A stretch of 55,806 nucleotides of DNA, taken from the NCBI GenBank assembly GCA_964525015.1, contig CAZGFY010000012.1, forward strand, positions 1 through 55,806, in the 5' to 3' direction. The position numbers were made by a program, and so were the translations under genes. This stretch comes from RGIG3102 sp964525015 (GTDB lineage: Bacteria; Bacillota; Clostridia; Oscillospirales; Ruminococcaceae). The notes beneath the pieces were generated by a model. It saw nothing but the letters and a program-made list of their open reading frames with translations. It was not told the origin of the DNA and did no database searches. Shown piece by piece: positions 7,981 through 14,798 of this stretch (within the stretch, counting starts at the first letter, position 1; each line of letters begins with the position of its first letter).

Positions 7981-8514
7981 TTAATTGTTAACTGCCACCA
8001 TTGCGTGACGGATAACCTTATCATTTATTTTATATCCTTTAAGCATAACTTTTGTTATACTTCCGCTTTTTGCACCCTCAACATCTTCATTTAAAACAGC
8101 AGCGTGTAAATTAGGATCAAAATCCTCACCCACAACTCCAACTTCGCTAACTCCTAATTTTTCAAAGGCAGTTTTTGCTGAAACTAAAGTCATTTCAACG
8201 CCTTTTTTATAGTTTTCATCTTCTGTTGGTGCATTTATTGCCATTTCTAAAGTGTCGATAACTGGTAGTAATGCTAAAACTGCATTTGCAGTTGCATTAG
8301 CGTATGTTTCGCTTTTTTCTTTTGCAGAGCGTTTTCTAAAATTATCATATTCTGCTAAAGTTCTTTTATAAACTTCTTCATTTATATTGATTTGTCTTTG
8401 CAGTTTTTCAACTTCAGTTAGCTCTTTTTCCTCTTCTAAAACCTCAGTTTCACATTCAGTGTTAGTGCTAGCTTCTTCTAGAATTTCTTCATTTTTTTCT
8501 TTATTTTTCGCCAT
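7981..8514 (-). CDS. grpE: Nucleotide exchange factor GrpE
   Basis: Releases ADP from DnaK. 177 residues: an acidic, low-complexity N terminus (1-35), a long coiled coil (about 35-90, with YKRTLAEYDNFRKRSAKE) and a C-terminal beta domain with DPNLHAAV and NDKVIRHAMVAV. These are the signatures of GrpE. Second gene of the heat-shock operon, 38 bases after hrcA. AGGGAT lies just upstream of the ATG. Confidence 0.96.
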   Translation of the reverse strand: MAKNKEKNEEILEEASTNTECETEVLEEEKELTEVEKLQRQININEEVYKRTLAEYDNFRKRSAKEKSETYANATANAVLALLPVIDTLEMAINAPTEDENYKKGVEMTLVSAKTAFEKLGVSEVGVVGEDFDPNLHAAVLNEDVEGAKSGSITKVMLKGYKINDKVIRHAMVAVNN

Positions 8515-8552
8515 TTATCCCTATCCCCTTTTTATAATCTTTTTATATTAAT

Positions 8553-9575
8553 TTATTTATCTGCCCCTGTTATCGTCCTTGTTAAAAGGCGAGAAAAATA
8601 ATCAACTTTTAAAAATACATCTTCGTAGTCAATCGCTCCCGAAGTTATAATTGCAATAGTCCCTCGAACTCCACTTGCCCCATAAAAATTTGTTGATACA
8701 AAGCAGGCGTTTTCAATTCCCTCAATCGGAAGTTCATCTGCAAACACCACTGAAACCTTTTGCTGACTTGGAGTTATTATCGCTTTTAGTTGTTCACTAT
8801 TTGATAGTAATTTTAATAAATTAGCAATTCCTTTTTCACTATGCGTAACATTTAATAAATGTTCGTGTCCGCTTATATAAAAATTCTGATTACCAGCTTG
8901 TTTTATTAAAGATATAACCCCATTTAATATCTGCATAAAAGATATATTTTCGCTCGCTAATCTTTCGCTTAGCATTTCATAATATCCTTTATCAATATCT
9001 GCATAAGATAAAAAACAAAGCTTACTATTTATCACTTTGGAAATTTGATTTAGTTCTTCATCTATAATATCTTGATTAATTCTCACAACTCTTGTGTGTA
9101 CATCACCTTGCGCTGTAACAGCAACTACCACTATATTGAATCTACCTGTTTTTAAAATATGAAAATTTGCAAACTTCATATCTATATCAGTTGGCTGTGA
9201 AATCACAACCCCAACTTTCAGCATATCTGCAAACAGCTTAGACGCTCCAAATAATAATTTTTGGCTATCTGTATCTAATTGATTAAATTTATTTTTTATA
9301 TCTTGTTTTACATCTTCACTTAAATCTTTTGAAAGGCTCATATTATCAACATAGTATCTATACGCCTTATTCGTTGGAACTCTTCCCGCTGCAACGTGTG
9401 GCTGATTTAAATACCCAAGCTTTGTTAAGAGCGCCATCTCATTTCTAAGAGTCGCCGAAGATACTGCTATATTAAGTTCATTCATTAGCATCTGCGATGC
9501 TATCGGCTCGCCTGAAAGCATATACATTGATATAATAGCTTCCAAAATCAGCCTATGTCTATTACTAATATCCAT
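8553..9575 (-). CDS. hrcA: Heat-inducible transcription repressor HrcA
   Basis: Repressor of class I heat-shock genes; it binds the CIRCE element and needs GroE for activity in Bacillus. 340 residues. An N-terminal winged helix (about 1-75, with SSATLRNEMALLTKLGYLNQPHVAAGRVPT) is followed by the GAF-like HrcA core. First gene of the operon, with AAAGGAG 9 bases before the ATG. The CIRCE operator at 9591-9617 overlaps the transcript start, so it regulates itself. No groES/groEL is in this window. Confidence 0.97.
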   Translation of the reverse strand: MDISNRHRLILEAIISMYMLSGEPIASQMLMNELNIAVSSATLRNEMALLTKLGYLNQPHVAAGRVPTNKAYRYYVDNMSLSKDLSEDVKQDIKNKFNQLDTDSQKLLFGASKLFADMLKVGVVISQPTDIDMKFANFHILKTGRFNIVVVAVTAQGDVHTRVVRINQDIIDEELNQISKVINSKLCFLSYADIDKGYYEMLSERLASENISFMQILNGVISLIKQAGNQNFYISGHEHLLNVTHSEKGIANLLKLLSNSEQLKAIITPSQQKVSVVFADELPIEGIENACFVSTNFYGASGVRGTIAIITSGAIDYEDVFLKVDYFSRLLTRTITGADK

Positions 9576-9590
9576 CTCTTTTAGCTCCTT

Positions 9591-9617
9591 TTAGCAATCC
9601 TGTGTGTTGATTGCTAA
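9591..9617 (-). promoter_or_regulatory. CIRCE operator (variant)
   Basis: TTAGCAATC (9591-9599), 9-base spacer, GATTGCTAA (9609-9617): perfectly symmetrical 9-bp arms. The usual CIRCE arm is TTAGCACTC; here the seventh base differs in both arms symmetrically. It sits directly upstream of hrcA, just downstream of the -10 box. Confidence 0.9.
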
Positions 9618-9621
9618 TTAA

Positions 9622-9649
9622 AGTATACCACTATTTTAAAATTTGTCAA
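9622..9649 (-). promoter_or_regulatory. hrcA operon promoter
   Basis: Minus strand TTGACA (9644-9649), 16-base spacer, extended -10 TGG-TATACT (9622-9627). Transcription starts at or next to the CIRCE element. Confidence 0.8.
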
Positions 9650-9766
9650 CAGTATTTTTTAATTTCACATTATTTTTACAATTACGCTTATATTATACCT
9701 TTTTCACTAATTTTCATGCAGCTATATTTAACATATTATTATTTAAATATATAGACTGCTAACTAT

Positions 9767-9795
9767 TTGATTTTATTTACTGCCTAATGTATAAT
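9767..9795 (+). promoter_or_regulatory. hemW promoter
   Basis: TTGATT (9767-9772), 17-base spacer, TATAAT (9790-9795), followed 35 bases later by the hemW start with AAGGAG at 9816-9821. Confidence 0.65.
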
Positions 9796-9829
9796 AATAT
9801 AAACACTAAAACCTTAAGGAGAATATAAA

Positions 9830-10900
9830 ATGATATCAGGCGTTTACATTCACATCCCCTACTGCATTAAAAGATGTAATTATTGCGATTTTTACACCTT
9901 TGGTGGAAATAATTCTGTGCCTTTAGAATATATAAATGCCATAAAGACAGAAATTTCAAAATATAATTTCTCCTACTGCCCAACTATTTATTTCGGTGGT
10001 GGAACGCCTAGCCTTTTATCAGTAAATCAACTAAATGAAATTTTAAGCCTGCTCCCTTTTGATAAAAACACAGAGATAACCCTTGAGGCAAATCCTGAAA
10101 CTCTAAGTTTTGAAAAACTTTCCGGATATTTTAAATCGGGAGTTAATCGTTTATCACTTGGGGTGCAAACGGCAAATCAATCTTCTTTAAAAATGCTTGG
10201 TAGAATTCATTCTAATGAAAAGGTTAGCGAAGTTTTCACTTTGGCAAAAAAAGCAGGATTTACAAATATTAGTGCTGATATTATGCTCGGACTTCCTAAT
10301 TATTCATATGAAGAGCTAGATGCTACCCTTGATTTATTCTATAAAAATGATGTAAAACACATCTCTTCATATATGCTAAAAATCGAAGAAGGAACTGATT
10401 TTTATAAAAATCCACCACAAAATTTAATAAATGATGATGAAATGGGAGATTTTTATTTATATGCTGTTGAAAAATTAAAATCACTTGGATATATGCAGTA
10501 TGAGATTTCAAATTTTTCAAAATCAGGCTATGAAAGTAAACACAATAATAGCTACTGGCAGCTTAAAGACTATGTTGGAATAGGTCCGTCTGCCCATAGC
10601 TGCATAAATAATCAAAGATTTTTTTATCCAAACGATTTAAATTCATTTATTAAAAATGCAAAAACCACCCTTGATGATAAAGTGAGCGTTTTTGATTATA
10701 TAATTTTATCTTTAAGGCTTTCTAAGGGACTTGATTTATCCCTTTTAAAAGAAAAATACAACCATACTTTTGATGAAAAAACTTTAAATAAGCTAAGTTT
10801 ACTAAAAAAAGAAGGCTTGTTATTATTTGAAAATAATATTATATCCCTTACCGCAAAAGGATTTCTTTTGCAAAACTCTATCTTGCAAATGCTAATATAA
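9830..10900 (+). CDS. hemW: Radical SAM heme chaperone HemW (HemN-like)
   Basis: Radical SAM protein of the coproporphyrinogen oxidase-like family. HemW members bind heme and insert it into target proteins rather than oxidise coproporphyrinogen. 356 residues. The iron-sulfur motif is CIKRCNYCDF near the N terminus, followed by GGGTPS and the HemN-type C-terminal domain. The extra cysteine after the Cx3Cx2C motif, typical of true HemN (CxxxCxxCxC), is absent (Phe), as in HemW. It is divergent from hrcA; in many Clostridia hemW lies directly upstream of hrcA in the same direction. Confidence 0.9.
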   Translation: MISGVYIHIPYCIKRCNYCDFYTFGGNNSVPLEYINAIKTEISKYNFSYCPTIYFGGGTPSLLSVNQLNEILSLLPFDKNTEITLEANPETLSFEKLSGYFKSGVNRLSLGVQTANQSSLKMLGRIHSNEKVSEVFTLAKKAGFTNISADIMLGLPNYSYEELDATLDLFYKNDVKHISSYMLKIEEGTDFYKNPPQNLINDDEMGDFYLYAVEKLKSLGYMQYEISNFSKSGYESKHNNSYWQLKDYVGIGPSAHSCINNQRFFYPNDLNSFIKNAKTTLDDKVSVFDYIILSLRLSKGLDLSLLKEKYNHTFDEKTLNKLSLLKKEGLLLFENNIISLTAKGFLLQNSILQMLI

Positions 10901-10948
10901 TTATGCTAATATTATATCAATATATCAAAAAGTAAAGGACGGAAAATT

Positions 10949-11512
10949 ATGCTAACACTTGAAAAGAGCAAAGAATTAATCAAAACTATGATAACTCAGC
11001 CACATTTAATTTCTCACTCTGTTGGAGTTATGGCTGCAATGGGTGGAATGGCAGAGCACTTTGGCGAAAATATTGAGCACTGGCAAGCAATCGGATATCT
11101 TCACGACTATGATTATGAAAAATATCCAGAAGAGCATTTACAGCACACAAAAGATGATTTATTATTAGCTGGCGTAAGCCAAACAGACGTTAGAGCAATT
11201 TTAAGCCACGGATACAAAATCTGTGCTGATATAGAGCCAATAACAAATATGGAAAAAAGCCTATTTGCAGTTGATGAGTTAACTGGTATAATTTCAGCCG
11301 CTGCAAGAATGCGTCCAAACGGAATTTCTGATTTAGAAGTTTCAAGCTTTATGAAAAAATTCAAAGATAAAAAATTTGCAGCTAAATGCAATCGTGAAGT
11401 GATAAAAAACGGCTGTGATATGCTGGGAATGGAAGTTAAACAAGTGAGCGAAATATGCATAAACGCAATGAAACCTTTCGCAAAAGAACTAGGACTTCTT
11501 CCAAAGGAATAA
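10949..11512 (+). CDS. HD-domain (HDIG) predicted hydrolase
   Basis: A 187-residue HD-superfamily protein. Metal ligands appear as His23, the doublet His52-Asp53 (GYLHDYDYEKYPEEHLQH), His87 and Asp109. These proteins are typically metal-dependent phosphohydrolases; the substrate here is unknown. It follows hemW by 48 bases without a terminator, so it is probably cotranscribed, and a terminator follows it. AAAGGA lies upstream of the ATG. Confidence 0.8.
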   Translation: MLTLEKSKELIKTMITQPHLISHSVGVMAAMGGMAEHFGENIEHWQAIGYLHDYDYEKYPEEHLQHTKDDLLLAGVSQTDVRAILSHGYKICADIEPITNMEKSLFAVDELTGIISAAARMRPNGISDLEVSSFMKKFKDKKFAAKCNREVIKNGCDMLGMEVKQVSEICINAMKPFAKELGLLPKE

Positions 11513-11520
11513 AAACAAAA

Positions 11521-11546
11521 AAAACATCGGAAAATCCGATGGTTTT
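11521..11546 (+). terminator. Terminator after the HD-domain gene
   Basis: CATCGGA (11525-11531), AAA loop, TCCGATG (11535-11541), flanked by A-rich and TTTT stretches; 12 bases after the stop codon. Confidence 0.75.
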
Positions 11547-11551
11547 GCTTA

Positions 11552-11606
11552 TTGTAATTAGTTTTGAATTATTAATAAAACTTTTAACAAAATAACCTAT
11601 ATCAGT
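11552..11606. repeat. 55-base sequence duplicated across the assembly gap, copy 1
   Basis: Identical over 55 bases to 11707-11761 on the other side of the Ns. An exact 55-mer shared by two scaffolded contig ends fits a de Bruijn assembly with k=55 and an unresolved repeat or loop. Confidence 0.9.
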
Positions 11607-11706
11607 NNNNNNNNNNNNNNNNNNNNNNNNNNNNNNNNNNNNNNNNNNNNNNNNNNNNNNNNNNNNNNNNNNNNNNNNNNNNNNNNNNNNNNNNNNNNNN
11701 NNNNNN
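11607..11706. other. Assembly gap, exactly 100 Ns
   Basis: A 100-N run, a conventional placeholder for a gap of unknown length. The true content may be nothing (contigs overlap by 55 bases), extra tandem copies or an unassembled insert. Confidence 0.98.
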
Positions 11707-11761
11707 TTGTAATTAGTTTTGAATTATTAATAAAACTTTTAACAAAATAACCTATATCAGT
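11707..11761. repeat. 55-base sequence duplicated across the assembly gap, copy 2
   Basis: Exact copy of 11552-11606. See the gap entry. Confidence 0.9.
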
Positions 11762-11826
11762 TAATACAAATAGTAATATTTCACCATTAGTTTATTTAAT
11801 GTATACACTTTAGAAATATGTTTGTG

Positions 11827-11934
11827 CTATAATTTAATCAAGGTGTAGGAGATATGTGATAATATAAAAACAGCAAATCCTAAAGGCAAATATCGGCGTA
11901 TAATTAAAACGGCAAACCCCTTAAGAAATTTCAT
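11827..11934 (-). CDS. Possible 35-residue hydrophobic peptide
   Basis: On the minus strand GAAAGGA precedes an ATG by 9 bases and opens 35 codons ending in TAG. The product begins MKFLKGFAVLIIRRYLPLGF and ends SHISYTLIKL. It is mostly hydrophobic with an Arg-Arg pair in the middle, so it could be a membrane-active peptide. I recognise no family and no convincing promoter, so a chance frame in non-coding DNA is possible. Confidence 0.4.
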   Translation of the reverse strand: MKFLKGFAVLIIRRYLPLGFAVFILSHISYTLIKL

Positions 11935-12190
11935 AAGATATCATCCTTTCAAAACTCGATTTACAACTCCTAGTAATTATCAATATCTTTAGCTAAAGTA
12001 ATTTTTTTAGACGCTAAAACTCAGAAATTGTATCGCTAGCAGTAAACCTTTTAATCGTTTTTTATAATTTTAGTGTTTAATAATAAGTAACTCCAATAAG
12101 CAAAATAGATAGGCTTTTGAGAAATGCCCTAGCGTTTTGATGAATTACTTTAAAATCGTAGTAATATCAATTTAAAATTAATATTACACC
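11935..12190. other. Intergenic stretch, no gene seen
   Basis: AT-rich sequence between the possible small peptide and the GNAT terminator. The only structure I see is a perfect 12-bp palindrome CTTTAGCTAAAG at 11987-11998. No RNA gene or longer reading frame is supported on either strand. Confidence 0.6.
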
Positions 12191-12197
12191 TAAAAAG

Positions 12198-12232
12198 GAA
12201 TAGACAGCTAACTACAAAAAAGCTGTCTATTC
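12198..12232 (-). terminator. Terminator of the GNAT gene
   Basis: Perfect 12-bp arms GAATAGACAGCT (12198-12209) and AGCTGTCTATTC (12221-12232), followed on the minus strand by CCTTTTT. It lies 10 bases past the stop of the minus-strand acetyltransferase. Confidence 0.85.
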
Positions 12233-12242
12233 TTTTGTTTTA

Positions 12243-13070
12243 TTAAAACACCCTTTCAAGGGTTACTAAATCTGAATTTTCTCTTATAAATCCTTTTTCT
12301 TTTAAAAACTCTTCTAGTTTTTCATTCTCTCTTGCAAATGTGCAGGAGATTTTTTTTATATTTAATGTATTTGCTAAATTTTTTATAAAATCAAGGCAAA
12401 TATTATAATCTCCAGCCATTAAAGCTATATGGAGCGCTGAATTTTTAGAAAATCTTGAGCCACATACAACCACGGATTTCGATTTTTCATCATAAAAAAC
12501 CTTTCCTTCATCGCTAAATGCTTTTATATTCTCTTCATTTATCCTATAAAAAGTTCTATTCATTGTAAAATAATTGTTATACTCTTCTTTTAATGGCAAC
12601 ACTAATTCACAAGCCTTATTAAAATCTATAAAAGAAAAGCCGTGCGAATTTCCTTTATCAAAATTAGTTAAATGATACCCTGTGTGAACACTCGCCACAC
12701 TAAGCCCGTTAATTTTAGCAAGCCCTGCACTAGAATTATTATTCACCCCTGTAAACATTGCCACTGATTTACAATTATATTTTTTAGAAAGCTTTAAATA
12801 TTCTTTATATATAAGCTTTCCAACTCCCATATTTTGAAACTCAGGCACAACCCTTAATGTTTCAAGCCAAGCTGAATTATCAAATAAAACTGTGAATTTT
12901 CCTATCCCTATCATTTTATCTTTATGATAAACACAAATCATTTCGCCTTTTGATTTTAGAAAATAATTCCAAGCATCATTTAAATAAAAATAATCACCCA
13001 TCGTTTCTTTTTCAACTCTGTGGCACTCTAAAAAATCATCGTATTCTGCGTATTTCACTATAAAATCCAT
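12243..13070 (-). CDS. GNAT-family N-acetyltransferase
   Basis: About 275 residues. The N-terminal half is a GNAT domain with the acetyl-CoA loop region LRVVPEFQNMGVGKLIYKEY, followed by NNNSSAGLAKINGL. The C-terminal half (from about residue 150) is a second domain that I cannot assign; it may be another, degenerate GNAT fold. The start is the ATG at 13070, because AAGGAG lies 8 bases upstream; a TTG two codons earlier is too close to that site. Monocistronic, divergent from the Mrp operon. Substrate unknown. Confidence 0.78.
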   Translation of the reverse strand: MDFIVKYAEYDDFLECHRVEKETMGDYFYLNDAWNYFLKSKGEMICVYHKDKMIGIGKFTVLFDNSAWLETLRVVPEFQNMGVGKLIYKEYLKLSKKYNCKSVAMFTGVNNNSSAGLAKINGLSVASVHTGYHLTNFDKGNSHGFSFIDFNKACELVLPLKEEYNNYFTMNRTFYRINEENIKAFSDEGKVFYDEKSKSVVVCGSRFSKNSALHIALMAGDYNICLDFIKNLANTLNIKKISCTFARENEKLEEFLKEKGFIRENSDLVTLERVF

Positions 13071-13099
13071 AATCAAAACTCCTTAAATATTTTAATTAT

Positions 13100-13128
13100 A
13101 TTGTATCAAATTTCATATTTTATATCAA
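13100..13128 (-). promoter_or_regulatory. Promoter of the GNAT gene
   Basis: Minus strand TTGATA (13123-13128), 17-base spacer, TACAAT (13100-13105). Confidence 0.6.
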
Positions 13129-13154
13129 ATAATATTCAAAATATATTAGTTTTT

Positions 13155-13222
13155 ATGTAAAATACACTCCATATTTGTAAATATTCACTCAAATATTGTA
13201 AAAATTAATAAAACACTTGTAA
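13155..13222 (+). repeat. Four helically phased TGTAAA repeats
   Basis: TGTAAA begins at 13156, 13176, 13197 and 13218, a period of 20-21 bases (two helical turns). CACTC/AACAC elements recur between them, and the last copy overlaps the -35 box of the Mrp promoter. This looks like a multi-site operator or bent DNA, although the AT-richness weakens the case. Confidence 0.45.
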
Positions 13223-13245
13223 ATGTGGTGAAAAAGTGATAATAT
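13217..13245 (+). promoter_or_regulatory. Mrp operon promoter
   Basis: TTGTAA (13217-13222), 17-base spacer, extended -10 TGA-TAATAT (13240-13245). The predicted start near 13252 gives a leader of about 190 bases before the first Mrp gene. Confidence 0.65.
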
Positions 13246-13251
13246 AAAAAA

Positions 13252-13391
13252 GTGAATTATCCCATTCTTTTTTGGAATAATCGCAATAAATTTAAATATT
13301 CGACAGTAGTTTTGATGTGCTAAAAATACAGCTTTTACTGGTAACAGCGAATCCGTGTATGTAGAGTTTTTCTGCCTATGCGATTTTTTTT
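13252..13391 (+). promoter_or_regulatory. Structured leader, candidate riboswitch/attenuator of the Mrp operon
   Basis: Between promoter and first gene lies about 190 bases of untranslated RNA ending in a strong terminator (13354-13391). An upstream segment AATCGCA (13279-13285) is exactly complementary to TGCGATT (13379-13385), which includes the 3' strand of that terminator. The two helices are mutually exclusive, the usual switch layout. The enclosed 93 bases can form further small stems, including CAGUA/UACUG and CUG-GUAA-CAG. I cannot match it to a known riboswitch by eye; the ion-transport genes make an ion a reasonable candidate ligand. Confidence 0.5.
13354..13391 (+). terminator. Intrinsic terminator in the Mrp leader
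   Basis: CGTGTATGTAG (13354-13364) pairs with CTGCCTATGCG (13372-13382) with one mismatch and a 7-base loop, followed by A and T8. It lies 50 bases upstream of mrpE in the direction of the operon, so it must be read through for expression. Confidence 0.75.
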
Positions 13392-13441
13392 GACAAAAAT
13401 TCAAAAATTAAGGATAAAAATTTGAAAGGAAAGATTATAAA

Positions 13442-13900
13442 ATGTATTTATTATTATTTTTATTATGGATTTTATTAAATGGAAAAATAACTCTTGAAAT
13501 CTGCCTTTTTGGTATTGTTATTTCTGGGGCGATTTATTATTTTATGAAAAAACATCTAGAGTATGAAAGCAGGGGTATTAAAGGCTTTAAAAACTTTTTT
13601 AATATTATTTGGTATATCATAGTTTTGGCAAAAGAAATAGTGATTTCAAGCTTTGCTGTTATAAAATTTATTTTAAGTAAGGATGAAATTCAGCCACAGA
13701 TAGTGTTTTTTAAAGTTCCATTAAAATCTGAGTTTACAAAAACTATCCTTGCAAACTCAATAACCCTAACACCTGGCACGATAACTGTCAATGTTGACGG
13801 CGATGTTTTTTGTGTGCACGCAATCGACTACACCTTAGCTGAAGATTTTGAAGGCTCAATTTTTATAAAACTACTAAAAAATATGGAGGATAATTTATAA
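13442..13900 (+). CDS. mrpE: Mrp cation/H+ antiporter subunit E
   Basis: MrpE/MnhE family, 152 residues: two N-terminal hydrophobic helices, a further membrane segment, then the conserved cytoplasmic part with LANSITLTPGTITVNVDGDVFCVHAID. It is needed for assembly and activity of the Mrp Na+/H+ antiporter complex in the membrane. First gene of the operon. AGGAAAG precedes the ATG. Its stop codon overlaps the mrpF start (TAATG). Confidence 0.93.
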   Translation: MYLLLFLLWILLNGKITLEICLFGIVISGAIYYFMKKHLEYESRGIKGFKNFFNIIWYIIVLAKEIVISSFAVIKFILSKDEIQPQIVFFKVPLKSEFTKTILANSITLTPGTITVNVDGDVFCVHAIDYTLAEDFEGSIFIKLLKNMEDNL

Positions 13901-14226
13901 TGGTCGAAACTTTATATTCATATTTATTCACAGGCGCATTAATCTATCTTTCAATTTTAATATTCCCATATCTATTTCGCTCAATAATAGGCCCAAACTT
14001 TTTTGATGCGATAGTGGGAATTAATAGTATTTCAACTATTGTTATACTTATTATATGTATTATAGCAGCAATGCAAAATGAGCAGTATATAATTGATGTG
14101 GCGCTTATTTATGCAATTTTGGGCTTTGTAACTGTTGTAATAGTTTCAAAAGCATATCTTAGAAATCATAAAAAAGGCAAAGAAAATGATTTTGATAATT
14201 TAAAAAAGGAGAAAAAAGATGATTAA
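13900..14226 (+). CDS. mrpF: Mrp antiporter subunit F
   Basis: MrpF/MnhF family, 108 residues with three transmembrane helices. The conserved RSIIGPNFFDAIVGINSIST and DVALIYAILGFV segments are present, followed by a lysine-rich tail. Small membrane subunit of the Mrp complex. GGAGG lies upstream; overlaps mrpE by one base and mrpG by 8. Confidence 0.92.
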   Translation: MVETLYSYLFTGALIYLSILIFPYLFRSIIGPNFFDAIVGINSISTIVILIICIIAAMQNEQYIIDVALIYAILGFVTVVIVSKAYLRNHKKGKENDFDNLKKEKKDD

Positions 14227-14542
14227 ATTTATTATATCTGCTATTTTAATGCTTTTAGGCCTTGCAACCTTAACGCTTTCTGTATACGGAAATTTTAAAT
14301 ACAGCTTTGTTTTAAATAGAATGCAGGTTGCCTCTATTTCCGACACTTTGGGCGCTTTATTTATTATCTCCTCAATTATAGTCTACACTGGTTTTTCCAC
14401 TTTAGGCTTAAAATTAATGCTAGTTATTGCTTTTTTATGGTTTGCAAATCCTGTCGCATCTCACTTTTTAGCAAAAACCGAAATTATAGTAGACGAAAAA
14501 ATCAAAGAGAAATGCGAGGTTATTGACAATGATCTTATTTGA
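14219..14542 (+). CDS. mrpG: Mrp antiporter subunit G
   Basis: MrpG/MnhG family, 107 residues with three transmembrane helices; family features include the RMQVASISDTLGALFI region and FLWFANPVASHFLAKT. Small membrane subunit of the complex. AAAGGAG lies upstream, inside the end of mrpF; the gene overlaps the next one. Confidence 0.92.
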   Translation: MIKFIISAILMLLGLATLTLSVYGNFKYSFVLNRMQVASISDTLGALFIISSIIVYTGFSTLGLKLMLVIAFLWFANPVASHFLAKTEIIVDEKIKEKCEVIDNDLI

Positions 14543-14798
14543 AACCATTTTACTAACCTTTTTATTAATCTGTGCTATTGCCGTTTCGCTAACTCGCAGT
14601 TTGCTTTCTAGCGTTGTGATATTTATGTCATATTCACTTGTAGTGAGTATACTATGGCTACTTTTACGTTCGCCAGATTTAGCGATAACCGAGGCAGCTG
14701 TTGGCGCTGGCGTAACATCAACTTTGTTTTTTATAACTCTGCAAAATATTAATCGATTAAAAGAGGAAGGGGAAGAAATCGACGATGAAGACGAATAA
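14529..14798 (+). CDS. DUF4040/MbhD-like subunit (piece of MrpA C terminus)
   Basis: An 89-residue protein with three transmembrane helices and LLRSPDLAITEAAVGAGVTSTLFF. This is the signature of MbhD/DUF4040, a module that in canonical MrpA is fused at the C-terminal side. The ATG at 14529 has GAGG 9 bases upstream; a TTG at 14523 is the less likely start. The tail is acidic (EEGEEIDDEDE). Its separate existence, directly after E-F-G, is the archaeal Mbh-type arrangement. Confidence 0.88.
   Translation: MILFETILLTFLLICAIAVSLTRSLLSSVVIFMSYSLVVSILWLLLRSPDLAITEAAVGAGVTSTLFFITLQNINRLKEEGEEIDDEDE

Noticed and set aside
13155..13222. CRISPR-like regular spacing of TGTAAA
   Set aside because: The repeat unit is only 6 bases, with no conserved longer repeat and no cas genes.
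13189..13404. 71-codon frame on the minus strand over the Mrp leader
   Set aside because: No ribosome site, low-complexity product, and it covers the promoter and terminator of the opposite strand; it is a by-product of the AT-rich leader.
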